Shown: piece by piece, positions 44,539 to 54,671 of the stretch
Numbering within the stretch: position 1 is the stretch's first letter
Layout of the letters: each line of letters starts with the position of its first letter
Assembly (NCBI GenBank): GCA_021927905.1
Contig: BLLK01000027.1
Span: 310,001-374,000 of the forward strand
From: Chaetoceros tenuissimus
Taxonomy: Eukaryota > Bacillariophyta > Thalassiosirophyceae > Chaetocerotales > Chaetocerotaceae
Direction: 5' to 3'
DNA: 64,000 bases
Program-made: the position numbers and the translations under genes
Notes under the pieces: model-generated
What the model saw: only the letters and a program-made list of their open reading frames with translations
Database searches by the model: none
Told to the model about the DNA's origin: nothing

Positions 44539-44756
44539 TTTTTATATTTTTTTATGTTTGTGTAGAGCGAGAGAGCGAGGGTGGGTATTTTGTATTATTC
44601 GCGAAGAAGCCATTATCATACGACAACACTGAGTCACACCTCCGTCATTTTTCTGTCCTGGAAAATGAACTAAATGTACCCTTGTCATAAGAAGCAGCTA
44701 GTTGGGACTCGAAATAATAGAAATAATAAATATTTTTTATAATAACAACGCTACAA

Positions 44757-47666
44757 TCAATCCTCTTCATTTTTGACTTCAACTTTTGCATCCTCAGCAC
44801 CACTAGAACTTGGACTTTCGGAAGAAGTTGCGGTTTCAATGTCATTTTTGCCATCGTCATCATCATCTTCTTCATCATCGTAATCACTAGTCTCATCTGA
44901 GTCTCTGACTCTCATGCTACTCCAGCCGGGACAATGTTCATCTAGAATGTTAGCATGGTCATCAATCCAAACTAAGAGCTTCGTAACTTGCTCAGGAGTT
45001 AAAATTTCTTGGCATTTGGTCATTCTATCCCCAAAAAGCTTCTGTTTCTTTTGACAAATAGCCTTCAAATTTGCAATTAGTTGAAGAACTTCTTCTATGT
45101 TTTGACATAATTTTTGTATCTTTGATCTTTGTGCCAAAATTTTCCGACCTTGAGCAGGAGTGATATCCAACTCTTTTCGAAGAATACCTGAGATTGGATG
45201 GTTATTTGGATTTGTGAAAAAGGACTCTTTCTGACCCAAAGTCCAAAGAGACATTTTTGTGAAAGTAGTAGGAGCTGCTAGTTTTTCAAGTTGATTCAAA
45301 TGGAAGAAAAGCTCATCTCGACGATGCTTACCATAATCCGAATATGTCTCTGAAAATTGCGCGAGATTTCCTTTCAACTCTTTTTGCCATAACTCATTAT
45401 CGCCCTTCGCCGAAAGCATCACTAGCTCTTTCATTTTCTTTTCTTGAGCATGCCTCTCTGCTTCGAAACGAGCCTTCTTATTTCGCACCATATCGAGATG
45501 TCTCTTTAAAGTTTCGTTTTCCTCTTTCAAAAGTTTCAACTTCTCTTCGCAATCTTCTTTTGTCGGCTTCTTCTTTCGACGTACAGGGATTGGTTCTATC
45601 TTAGTCTCTATATCGCCCTGCTTCCGTTTCCGACTATCGACCGCAGATATTGCGGCCTCTGCTGTATCTTGCAATTGTTTCATGAAAACAGGTGTATCTT
45701 TGGCATCATCACGAATAAGTTGAAGCATGGATTTTGTAACAACTTCACCTGCTTCCCTTTGGGTTGCAGCAGTTGTTAAATCTTCGAGAAAATTATGTGG
45801 AAGAGAAAGTCCAAGCCTAGATGCGAGTGTTTGAAACTGGCTGACTAGATTTGTAGCCTTGGCTTGTTGACTTAAAATCTGTTGAGATGAATGGATAGGA
45901 TTGGACAAAGGCATTGCTCCTGACATAGCAGGTAAATTAGCTGTGGGATTCTGAGTGTGAGATAAAACAGGTTTCATAGCTTGTGGATGCTGATGAGTAA
46001 TATGTGGTTGTTGATGCATCGTTGGTGTCATGTAAGTAACATTGGCACCATGAGCATTGACATATTGCGCCTGTACCTGGTTTGAACTAACTGTTACACT
46101 GGGCCTTCTTGATGTCAATTGTTGCTGATGCTGTATTGCCTGTTGTTGCGGCTGTTGTACATATACTTGTTGTTGAACTATCCTTTGCTGTTGTTTAGCC
46201 ATTCCATTTGCCTGAGCTTGAACAGTTTGATTAGTTTGGACGTACTGAGTCACATACTGAGGCTGAGAAGGTGCGTGAGCAGAAGCAGCGTGTACTGGAG
46301 CATGAGTAACAGAAACTTGTGCAGAAGGAGCTTGAAGAATTGGGGCCATTGGTCTTGACTGTACATTCACTTGCTGACCCTGCTGTGGCCTGGTTTGTTG
46401 GCTCTGCATCGTCTGTTGCTGAGGCGCTACTCTCTGTTGCATCTGAACTTGTTGTTGCTGTGATTGTACTTGCTGTGGCTGAACCTGCTGTCCTTGCTGT
46501 GATTGTACTTGTTGGGGTTGCTGTGATTGTACTTGCTGTGGTTGAACCTGCTGCTGTTGCTGTACAAAGTTTTGTTGTACTTGTTGGGGTTGCTGCTGCT
46601 GAGAACTAGGTGCTTGCACTTGTGCATGCTGTCGTTGAGTAGCCTGTTGAGGAGTCACATATTGTGGCTGGTTTGCAGCTGGCGCTGCAACTGGAGTCAA
46701 ATTTTGTTGAGGCTTCGAATTCGCAGGTGCAATATTCAAATGTTGCGATTGAGAACTAGCTGCAGTATGCTGCTGTTGCTGTTGGTGTTGAGGTACATGC
46801 GAGAGTTGCGCCTGATTAGTATTTACAGTTTGTGGCTGATGAGGTGCAGAAGCTGCTTGGATATTGACGTTAACATTGGTATACGTCACAGGGGTCGGTT
46901 GTGGTTGATGTTGCCCTTGCTGAGTATAATAAGTTGTTTGAGGTTGAGTTGTCACTGTAGCTGGCATTGGAGCTATATTCACATTTCCTGCTGGATGGTG
47001 GTTCAAATTAGAATTTATGACGTGAACTTGGGCATTTGCTTGTACTGGGACAGATGTTGTATGAACCACCGTTTGTGGTTGTACATTGTGTCGGATGCCT
47101 TTGGGTTGGTATTGACTATTTTGAGATTGTACCTGTTGTACACCTTGGTTCACATGTATTGTTCGTTGTTGTGTTTGAACAGGATTTGGCTGAATTTGCT
47201 GTTGACTTTGCCGTGGCTGTATTTCGACCAAGTGTTGTTGCTGCTGCTGCTGATTCGACTGTGCACCTTGTTGAACACGAATAGGTGAAGCTTGTATATT
47301 TACTCTACCATTCTGAGACACACTGTTTACTTGCACACTTTGCTGACTCTGAATTGGAGCTGGAGCTATATTTATGTGTTGTGACTGCTGATTGTACTGC
47401 ACATTTGGCTGTTGCTGCGGAACAGTAGCGACAGGTGCTGGTGCAGGCGTAGATATCTGAGAATTCGTATTCATAGCAGAATTATTAGGTGCTTGACTGA
47501 ATGCATTGTCATCCCAATTGTAGAGATTGTTGTTTTCCATCATCATCATTTCATCATGGAAGATGGATTCAAGAAGAGCAATGTCAACTTCATTTCCATC
47601 GTGATGACTTTCAGATGACCCACCTCCTGAATGGGAGAGATCACTAGATTCTGTATTCGAATCCAT
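44757..47666 (-). CDS. Gln-rich bZIP-like transcription regulator
   Basis: 969 residues, one exon. Residues ~1-75 are acidic, ~75-545 are a Gln-rich tract with scattered V, N and P, and ~600-680 form a helical block (QFQTLASRLGLSLPHNFLED). At ~685-745 a basic cluster (SRKRKQ, VRRKKKPTK) is followed by a leucine-zipper-like coiled coil (EKLKLLKEENETLKRHLDMV). The next ~160 residues are helical and contain YSDYGKHRRDELFFHLNQLE and LTPEQVTKLLVWIDDH, recalling the DOG1/TGA-factor tail of plant bZIPs. The C-terminal 55 residues are Asp/Glu-rich. The standard NxxxxxxxR basic-region signature is not evident, so DNA binding is inferred. The Gln tract is typical of activation domains. Confidence 0.65.
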   Translation of the reverse strand: MDSNTESSDLSHSGGGSSESHHDGNEVDIALLESIFHDEMMMMENNNLYNWDDNAFSQAPNNSAMNTNSQISTPAPAPVATVPQQQPNVQYNQQSQHINIAPAPIQSQQSVQVNSVSQNGRVNIQASPIRVQQGAQSNQQQQQQHLVEIQPRQSQQQIQPNPVQTQQRTIHVNQGVQQVQSQNSQYQPKGIRHNVQPQTVVHTTSVPVQANAQVHVINSNLNHHPAGNVNIAPMPATVTTQPQTTYYTQQGQHQPQPTPVTYTNVNVNIQAASAPHQPQTVNTNQAQLSHVPQHQQQQQHTAASSQSQHLNIAPANSKPQQNLTPVAAPAANQPQYVTPQQATQRQHAQVQAPSSQQQQPQQVQQNFVQQQQQVQPQQVQSQQPQQVQSQQGQQVQPQQVQSQQQQVQMQQRVAPQQQTMQSQQTRPQQGQQVNVQSRPMAPILQAPSAQVSVTHAPVHAASAHAPSQPQYVTQYVQTNQTVQAQANGMAKQQQRIVQQQVYVQQPQQQAIQHQQQLTSRRPSVTVSSNQVQAQYVNAHGANVTYMTPTMHQQPHITHQHPQAMKPVLSHTQNPTANLPAMSGAMPLSNPIHSSQQILSQQAKATNLVSQFQTLASRLGLSLPHNFLEDLTTAATQREAGEVVTKSMLQLIRDDAKDTPVFMKQLQDTAEAAISAVDSRKRKQGDIETKIEPIPVRRKKKPTKEDCEEKLKLLKEENETLKRHLDMVRNKKARFEAERHAQEKKMKELVMLSAKGDNELWQKELKGNLAQFSETYSDYGKHRRDELFFHLNQLEKLAAPTTFTKMSLWTLGQKESFFTNPNNHPISGILRKELDITPAQGRKILAQRSKIQKLCQNIEEVLQLIANLKAICQKKQKLFGDRMTKCQEILTPEQVTKLLVWIDDHANILDEHCPGWSSMRVRDSDETSDYDDEEDDDDDGKNDIETATSSESPSSSGAEDAKVEVKNEED
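46000..47430 (-). repeat. CAG/CAA-rich low-complexity tract (poly-Gln-like)
   Basis: Codons for Gln dominate, in QQQ, VQPQQVQSQQ and similar short units. Exact tandem copies occur near 46470-46560 (QPQQVQSQQ repeated). The tract may vary in length between strains. Confidence 0.8.
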
Positions 47667-48469
47667 AGTGTAATTAATAAGAAATTGAGATGCTATACTT
47701 GACTCTTTTCCCTTTACAGAATTACAGAATGTAGCAGTCTAAAGTGCATGCAGTACTTCAAGTGGTGTCAACTTTGAACTTGAAGAAGAAGAAGAAGTAA
47801 TCGTTTTCTATTGACTATACTTCTGATTTTGACCAATTTACAACCGTCACTGCTTTGACTTTTCTTGAATACAAACTCTATATGGAATCTGGGTGATATC
47901 TGATGAATACCAAATTAGGATCAAAGCCGATGTTCACTATTACAGTACAGTAGCTTTTGTGTTGAGTGTTGATGGAACATTGAACATGACACACAATGAA
48001 CATGCGGCCGTGGGGTAGCTAGCTCGTAGTAGTAGAGTACGAGTAGTACTAGGAGGGGGATGGAGGGTTTCTCACTATTAAACATCTCTTCTCTAGCCAT
48101 ATAGTGATGGTCGCCTATTAATTATTCCCTTTTAAAAAATTGGTTAAATAGTGACAGGTGAATACATATTATAAAATATACGAGTATGTTACTTTTCGAA
48201 GAATGGAATGATTCCTTTCGACCTAACTTTTATGTGTTAGAGTGAAAGAGGTGATGCAATGATAGGTTTGGATAAGAACGTTTTTTTTTATAAAAATATT
48301 GTTTTAAAAATATGTTTGGAGTTTGGCAGTGATTGAAATCTACCATGATTATAATTCTATTCCACAGTGTCCGAGAGAGTTCCATTCAACTAGTGGTCCT
48401 TGAAACCTCATCTTTTTCGTTACTATACACCAATACATTGTAATGGTATCATCACACAATAAACAGCCG
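47667..48469. other. Intergenic, 803 bp, nothing recognised
   Basis: AT-rich spacer upstream of the Gln-rich gene and downstream of the CX9C gene. It contains a GTA/GAG-rich stretch around 48015-48060. No gene, RNA or repeat array is evident. Confidence 0.4.
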
Positions 48470-48673
48470 CTATGAAAAGAAGTACTTTGGATTCTTATTC
48501 ATACATTTGATCAAACCATCAGTCTCTGATGGACATGCTTCAAGTTTCATCTTCATATTATTCACATCAATTCCTTTTTCTATGGCACATTTTCCCAACA
48601 GCTTGTATAGTTCTGAACATGGTCCATCTAAAAGTTTGCTTTTCCCTCTGTCTTGTGACGTCGATTTCTCCAT
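48470..48673 (-). CDS. Small twin-CX9C intermembrane-space protein
   Basis: 67 residues, one exon. Cysteines at 19, 29, 47 and 57 form two perfect CX9C motifs separated by 17 residues, the coiled-coil-helix-coiled-coil-helix fold imported by Mia40 into the mitochondrial intermembrane space. Small proteins of this type (CMC, COX assembly and MTCP1-like groups) mostly assist cytochrome oxidase or respiratory-complex assembly. The sequence is too short to choose among them. The spacer is longer than in COX17. It diverges from the plastid-protein gene at 49048. Confidence 0.75.
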   Translation of the reverse strand: MEKSTSQDRGKSKLLDGPCSELYKLLGKCAIEKGIDVNNMKMKLEACPSETDGLIKCMNKNPKYFFS

Positions 48674-49047
48674 TCTACCACCCTTTTTCAGATTTCCTGT
48701 TGCTACCTCAATACAACCTTTTCGATTACAGTATGAAAATGCGTATGGATATACTGACTGTGTGAACCTTGCAATAAAACACAGTGAGAAAGATTCTTGA
48801 AGTATTGTAAATTATTATGCAAACAACAAACAACTCATCACTCATCATTCCTGGTAAAACCGACCGATAACGGCTTCATCGCACGCCATTTTGTAAACGA
48901 ATGGCCATCATCACTCCACCACATCCAAAGAAAAAGATGACGACGACCTATTATGTTCCACGAGGAAAATAATAACTTACCCGCATTGCTCTCAGCATCG
49001 AATACACATTGATAATCACGCACTCCATACTTTTAACTGAAGTCAAG
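48674..49047. promoter_or_regulatory. Divergent intergenic region
   Basis: 374 bp between the CX9C gene (minus) and the next plus-strand gene. No nameable element. Confidence 0.3.
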
Positions 49048-51354
49048 ATGAGACTCTCAACTGCAACCCTAGCGCTGTTTCTCATTTTTCAGGGTGGAAA
49101 CAGCTTCATAAATAGTTTTACTTCATCAAGAGTACCCATCACAAAACAAAATAAATCCACATCAAACCTTATAGTTTCTTATAGGTCATCAATTCTTCAC
49201 AGTTTCGGAGATGGATCTGAAGAATTTGTGAACGACATATTGAATCCACCAGGAAATCCAAACTCTCCTTCCAATATATGCACACATATGATAGCTATTC
49301 CACTTGAACAGAATCATGACTTACAAATAGAACTGGAGTCCATTCAGAGAGGAATCCTCTATAACTGTCCCTTATTGATTCAGGCTTGTATTGCTCCAAT
49401 TGTCATGCGAATGCCATTGTTACTTGTTGATACAAATCATAAATCGCGTGACGAAAGAGGTATCTCAACTGATGACTTGTTCGGTAGAAAGTCTGGAGTT
49501 GCTGCTACAAATGCAATGTTTTCCATGGAAGATGATGAAGATACCGAAACTCTATTAACAAGTAGGGATCCAAATACCAAAGCTATTAATGAAATTGTGA
49601 ATGATGCGGTGCAAAAATATATATATTCTTCGAATTCAATGCTTGACAGAGAAGTAGACGATGATGTAGATGCACGTGAAGGAAGAAACAGTGCTAATGT
49701 TCAACCACTTCTAATAAAATTTGAAGGCCTTGAAATTGATGGCGATGCTAATAATATCCTTCATGCTATTGGCACAGAGGAGAATGCTACACCTCTACTT
49801 CGGGAAATGATGAATGAAATCATACTTCAGATCGAGAAGAGGGGATGGAAAGCCTATTTACCTCCGGATGAGCCACAAGGTAAAAATGGAGGTTTGAATG
49901 ATGATGGTGTCACTTGGCGACCAAGAATTCCATTTATGAGACTTCCATCTGACTTTGTCGATACTCTTCCAAATCCAAAAGGTAGTGATGGCAACTGGGA
50001 GGAATATAGTGACGAAGCGAAAGCATGTTATGTTCGTAAACCAGAAGAAGGAGGGAATGGAATATCTCCTATATTTTGGTACAAATGGTGGGATGATAAA
50101 CTTTGTAACGGCAAAGGGGTTAGATTGCGAGAAATAGCAGTGTATGGTAGAACAAGTCAAGCTGGTGTCTCTGAAAATGCATTTTACATTCCACACCTCA
50201 AAACAAAACTACCAGATGGAAATTCCCAATTGAAGAGAGAAGAAGATGAAGATAGGAAATACGATCGCATGCGAAGGGATGACAGCGAGATTTCCATGGA
50301 TTTTGATACATTTGATGAAAATGATGAAGAGCAAAAGTTTGAAAAACAATTTGCAAACTTTAAATCTACTGCAGATAGACGGATGCTAGAAACAGTTTAC
50401 GATTTATCTCCCGACCAGGCAGAAACTGTGAATGAAATCGCAGAAAGCATCAAAGAAGAGACCCGTGAAGAACTCAAGAGGACGTCAATTGATGTACAGG
50501 GAAAAAACGACGAGGCGACAAAAGACAACATCGACACTTCGAAAACTAAGGAAATTATCGATAGTATCGCCAAACCTATTAAAACTGGTGACTGGTCTAA
50601 TACACCAAAAAAGAAGAAACCACTACCAAAGGACAATCCAATTTTGAAGAATTGGAAAGAGCGGGTAACAATGGCAGCAGCTGTGGAACAGAAATCAGTC
50701 CCAATACAACAGATAACTGCTCCATACCCATCAGACGAACACTTTGCTGGGATTTGGAAGTTACTTTCAACTCCAACAGGATCTGTCATGGACGAAGAAG
50801 AGTACTTCGGAGATGCTTCAACTTCGTCTCCATCCTCCAAAAATGAAAACCTGATCCTTCGAATTGATGGAACGACTGCTGGAGGCCCAATCCTTGATGT
50901 TCAAAACGGACACAGAGCAGCTGGAGGAACTTGGAAGATCTTTTCAGCTGAATGGTGTGGCGAAGATGAAGACGATGAAGGATCAGAACCGGTAGTTCAA
51001 ACAAGATTAAGAGTCAGATTACTCATACCACCAGCTAAGGATCAGATTCTTGTAATGGAAGGGGAAGTGAAAAGAGGAGCAATCGCTTCAGCAGAGTCTA
51101 TTTCTAGGGAGAATGCAAGGGAATTATTTTCATCATCGTCATTCGGAATGAATAATATTGCCAATACAGAGATAGATAGCAATAACGACGAAACAGTACT
51201 TTCTGTCGCTGGCGAGGCGTGGATAGAAAATGTGTCATACACAGGGGATATCAAAAGATCAAAACTAGGAAGATTTTCAATGATGAAAATGGAAGACAAA
51301 ACAAGAGATCAATACCAATATTCAATTCCAGCCCCAACACGTTATCAAGACTAG
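49048..51354 (+). CDS. Large secreted or plastid-targeted protein, unknown
   Basis: 768 residues, one exon. ATG at 49048 (MRLSTATLALFLIFQGGNSF) gives a signal peptide with Phe right after the cleavage region, so plastid targeting is likely. An in-frame TTG start at 49009 is rejected. Residues ~80-300 form an alpha/beta part beginning ICTHMIAIPLEQNHDLQIEL. The middle (~300-400) has WRPRIPFMRLPSDFVD and ISPIFWYKWWDDKL. After a charged linker (~415-600) a beta-rich C-terminal domain starts FAGIWKLLSTPTGSV and ends GDIKRSKLGRFSMMKM, which looks like a small barrel. Similar proteins occur in photosynthetic stramenopiles as far as I recall, without known function. Confidence 0.65.
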   Translation: MRLSTATLALFLIFQGGNSFINSFTSSRVPITKQNKSTSNLIVSYRSSILHSFGDGSEEFVNDILNPPGNPNSPSNICTHMIAIPLEQNHDLQIELESIQRGILYNCPLLIQACIAPIVMRMPLLLVDTNHKSRDERGISTDDLFGRKSGVAATNAMFSMEDDEDTETLLTSRDPNTKAINEIVNDAVQKYIYSSNSMLDREVDDDVDAREGRNSANVQPLLIKFEGLEIDGDANNILHAIGTEENATPLLREMMNEIILQIEKRGWKAYLPPDEPQGKNGGLNDDGVTWRPRIPFMRLPSDFVDTLPNPKGSDGNWEEYSDEAKACYVRKPEEGGNGISPIFWYKWWDDKLCNGKGVRLREIAVYGRTSQAGVSENAFYIPHLKTKLPDGNSQLKREEDEDRKYDRMRRDDSEISMDFDTFDENDEEQKFEKQFANFKSTADRRMLETVYDLSPDQAETVNEIAESIKEETREELKRTSIDVQGKNDEATKDNIDTSKTKEIIDSIAKPIKTGDWSNTPKKKKPLPKDNPILKNWKERVTMAAAVEQKSVPIQQITAPYPSDEHFAGIWKLLSTPTGSVMDEEEYFGDASTSSPSSKNENLILRIDGTTAGGPILDVQNGHRAAGGTWKIFSAEWCGEDEDDEGSEPVVQTRLRVRLLIPPAKDQILVMEGEVKRGAIASAESISRENARELFSSSSFGMNNIANTEIDSNNDETVLSVAGEAWIENVSYTGDIKRSKLGRFSMMKMEDKTRDQYQYSIPAPTRYQD

Positions 51355-51405
51355 ATCTAAAATACGAGTGGCTAGCTTCACATCTTTATTTTCCAATTAT
51401 AAAAT

Positions 51406-52866
51406 TTACATGTCTTCATCTGTTTTCCTATCTTTGCCGTAATATTTTCTATACTTTTTCTTCAAGTAGTCACGAACTTCCGAAGCTTTAGCTCTATCTT
51501 CTGGTTTATATCTATTACACATCATCATGGCTTTGTAAAATGCTCTATCTATTGCATGGTCACTATTCCTAAAATCATTACTAAACTTTGGCAGTTTCCC
51601 TTTCTTGATGAGTTTGACTATGTCTTTACTTTCTAGTCTGAAGTCAGAATAAGATTCAATACTAAATACAATACTGTAGATGATGTTTCCCAGGGTGTAG
51701 ACATCTACTTTTTCATTCAAAGGCTGTACAAAATATTCCTCTGGCGCGCGCTGAGTCCCCTGATGCCCTTCGTCCCAAGGATAGGGGCATGTAGATTGCT
51801 TTTCTTCATTCCAGTAGAAGATATGCCCCCTGTTGAAATCATTGAGTTTAAATCTACCACCGACTCGTACAAATTGACTGAGACTCAGATCACCATGCAT
51901 AAATGCTGCGTAGCCATTTTTGCCCTCAATGGTATGAAGATCTGTTACTGCTTCTGCAACTTCGATGGCCAAAGATAATTTTTGCCTTCGAGTCAAGGGT
52001 CGTTTATCTTCCGATTCTGGATCCTGTAATACAACGTCTTCTAGAACCTCACCATCAGCAAACTCAAAGAACCCACCAAAGCCACAGTATCCATATATAT
52101 CCATCACCCTTGAACTAGGTGACATTCTTTCATAAATCAAAGCATCCACACGATGTTTATCGTAGAAAAATGGTGTGTACAAGTATTCAACATCTTTTAG
52201 TACATCTTCAAATTCTTTTGTTAAAACTTTGTGTCCATGAAATGTCTTGAACGCCACAGGTTCATCTCCAACGTCAAGAATTTTATACACCGCTCTGAAT
52301 GCACCATGAGCTAAGTAACGAGAGTACTCATTGTCAACCATAGAATGATGTAATGATGTCTCATGAATATTATTACATGTAGGAAACGATTTCGTTGCCC
52401 AGGTGTGCATAGATTTACATTCCTTCATGTCATGATACTCGGGAAGTAAGAGCCATTCACCATCAGGGTTTTCATAAAGTCCATCATTCCATAGCCTTTT
52501 CTGCATAGCCTCATCTTGTTTTGTCCAGGTTGAGATTCTGCGAGATTTCAGGTGACGAAGACCGTCTATTCGGTCGACTTTGTTGAAAGAATTGCCCAGT
52601 TGTAAAATCATCGGATGATGAGATAGTCGTTCATTAGTTTGAAAAGTCTTTAAGGCACGAAAAAGAGACGAAGAATCCGCTTCCAAATCATCATCGAAAA
52701 AGTGGACCTCTAGAAATATGATTGTGGCAAACACAACGAAATAGTTTAGGTATGCCGACTTCTTCTGTTGTGGTTTTCTAGTTTTATCGTAATCACCCAA
52801 CGCTGCTGCATCTTCTGACTGCAAAGAGTTCAGACTACTCTTCTTTATACGTCTCTTTTTAATCAT
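51406..52866 (-). CDS. Membrane-anchored kinase-like protein with degenerate motifs
   Basis: 486 residues. A basic cytosolic start and one TM span (residues ~38-56) put the kinase-like domain in the lumen or outside. Motifs: an atypical Gly loop (AHGAFRAVYK, ~187-195), VAFK with Lys207, catalytic loop HGDLSLSQF (324-332) with Asp326 but Gln in place of the metal-binding Asn, DFN (343-345) instead of DFG, and APEEY (374-378). The HGDLSxSQF and NDFN forms recur in secretory-pathway kinase-like proteins of stramenopiles. Loss of the metal-binding Asn argues for altered or absent catalysis. Substrate unknown. It converges with the gene ending at 51354, only 51 bp away. Confidence 0.75.
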   Translation of the reverse strand: MIKKRRIKKSSLNSLQSEDAAALGDYDKTRKPQQKKSAYLNYFVVFATIIFLEVHFFDDDLEADSSSLFRALKTFQTNERLSHHPMILQLGNSFNKVDRIDGLRHLKSRRISTWTKQDEAMQKRLWNDGLYENPDGEWLLLPEYHDMKECKSMHTWATKSFPTCNNIHETSLHHSMVDNEYSRYLAHGAFRAVYKILDVGDEPVAFKTFHGHKVLTKEFEDVLKDVEYLYTPFFYDKHRVDALIYERMSPSSRVMDIYGYCGFGGFFEFADGEVLEDVVLQDPESEDKRPLTRRQKLSLAIEVAEAVTDLHTIEGKNGYAAFMHGDLSLSQFVRVGGRFKLNDFNRGHIFYWNEEKQSTCPYPWDEGHQGTQRAPEEYFVQPLNEKVDVYTLGNIIYSIVFSIESYSDFRLESKDIVKLIKKGKLPKFSNDFRNSDHAIDRAFYKAMMMCNRYKPEDRAKASEVRDYLKKKYRKYYGKDRKTDEDM

Positions 52867-53149
52867 TTGATAAATGGGAAATTGTACAGATGTAATGAAT
52901 GTTCATAATATATGTTCGCTAAATCGAAACAAAGTTTTTGGCGTTCGGCGATAGTGATGTGCGTTGTGGTTTTGGAGATAGAAGATGCGCGATAACAACA
53001 AAAAAAGACAAAAAGAGAATTCATTGTACGGGATTGATTCAAACTTGTTAGAGGTCGAATTCTTTTGTAGAAAGTCGACAATATTCCTAATCAATGCTAT
53101 TGTGTAAATCTACCCAACTATCTCTTAGTTAACAACCATTTCTTCTTTC

Positions 53150-54232
53150 TTAATAGATTTTAGTTTCATAATGAGTACTTTTCAAGGTCTCCAACACATC
53201 ATGAGCATCTTCTACTAGAGATGTGCGTAAACCAAGGTCCAAATCATTCTTTTTGAATAGATAGTAATCTCTCTGTTTCTTATCAACATTATCCTCACTT
53301 TCATTTTTCTTTATAGACAAAAAGTGTTTTACAGACTCATTCATTTGTTTTGGCTTTGGATCTGCATCACAAGTTTTACTGCTTTTCGGACGACCGCACA
53401 CTGGACATTTCATCCGTTCAAATGGTATTTGCTTCTTTCTACATAATTTACACGTCCAATAGTTATATTTGCACAAGATTTTTGGTCTTACTAAACTCTG
53501 CAAATGTGCTGAAACTCTAGAAAGTTGCTTCACAGAAAGAACTCGCTGGTTGGCCTTGGCTAGAAAAGACTTTATAAATAGGTCAACTTTTGTAACATTC
53601 TCGTCTATATCAACGTCATTTCCTTCATGCGCATCAACGATAATTTTATGGAGTGCATCTACTTTCTTTAGAAAAGTAGCATTGTATGAATCGGTATTGT
53701 ATTGGCCATCTTCCACACTATTCAATCGTTTGATATGCGCGTCAATAGTTTCTAGGAATTCGCGTAAGATTACCTTCGCATCACGCCCGGAAGGAGACTT
53801 GATGATATTTATAGGAGCCTGATCAGTAGCAGTCATGGACTTTGTCTTTTCTCGTAGTTTGATATAACTCTTTGATTCTGGATCTTCTCGCAAGTCCATG
53901 TTCATTCTTTTGATTGCCAACGATAAAAATTTGTCTTTTTCACTAAAATTTAGATTTGAGTGTGTAATAGCCTTTTCCAACTCCTTACTAGTATCTATGG
54001 TAATGCTTTTCACTGAGTTTTCGAGTTTTTCTTCTCCTGCACCCATAATAATATGCTGGGGTCCATCTATGATTTTACTGTCATTGGAAGTGTCACTCTC
54101 TACACTTGCACCAAGGATCGAGTCTAGAAGATCCAAAGAAGTCATGGGATCTTCAACCACACTCTCTATTTCATAATCATTTAAAATGTCAAAAAAACTA
54201 GTATCAGCAACATGCTTTTGCTTAATCGTCAT
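53150..54232 (-). CDS. Zinc-ribbon (RanBP2-like) protein, unknown
   Basis: 360 residues, one exon. The first ~100 residues are acidic and disordered, the middle (~100-255) is helical, and residues ~265-292 hold WTCKLCRKKQIPFERMKCPVCG, a CX2C-x11-CX2C zinc ribbon with the leading Trp of RanBP2-type fingers. The Asn of the RNA-binding RanBP2 subclass is missing. A charged Lys-rich tail follows. It may be a nucleic-acid or ubiquitin-binding adaptor; I do not recognise the family. Confidence 0.6.
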   Translation of the reverse strand: MTIKQKHVADTSFFDILNDYEIESVVEDPMTSLDLLDSILGASVESDTSNDSKIIDGPQHIIMGAGEEKLENSVKSITIDTSKELEKAITHSNLNFSEKDKFLSLAIKRMNMDLREDPESKSYIKLREKTKSMTATDQAPINIIKSPSGRDAKVILREFLETIDAHIKRLNSVEDGQYNTDSYNATFLKKVDALHKIIVDAHEGNDVDIDENVTKVDLFIKSFLAKANQRVLSVKQLSRVSAHLQSLVRPKILCKYNYWTCKLCRKKQIPFERMKCPVCGRPKSSKTCDADPKPKQMNESVKHFLSIKKNESEDNVDKKQRDYYLFKKNDLDLGLRTSLVEDAHDVLETLKSTHYETKIY

Positions 54233-54671
54233 TTATTACTTTTACATTTTCGAAAGGAATGGGAGTGTTTTTCATTGTTTTTTTGTACCACCTCTCACAA
54301 GCAATGTCAAGTGACAATGCATCTGGTTAAAGAAGTATACATATGGCCTTTTTTACTACTACCAAGCTAGCTCAAAAGGTGAAAACTTTCAGAGGAGACT
54401 GATAAAAAATGGAGCTGACTTATTCGAAATCAAACCTTTTTCGAACTTCCTCCGATTGTACTCGTTACTTAGTCCTCAAATCTGTTTATATGAAAATTTC
54501 AATACATAGGTTATGAACCTTCATCGAATGCGTCACAAAGTGGAGAAAGCGACAGCCCAGCAAATTCTTTGCCACACACACACTTTTCTATTCAGCATTC
54601 GCCCTATCACCTACCTCTTCGCTTGATTCGATTGCAACAAAGCAACATCTACAATCATCGTGTAGAAAGAG
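54233..54671. promoter_or_regulatory. Divergent intergenic region
   Basis: 439 bp between the zinc-ribbon gene and the plastid-protein gene. Nothing specific recognised. Confidence 0.3.

Noticed and set aside
46119-47288. Long plus-strand frames rich in Leu and Cys opposite the Gln tract
   Set aside because: Complement of CAG/CAA codons; no real protein features.
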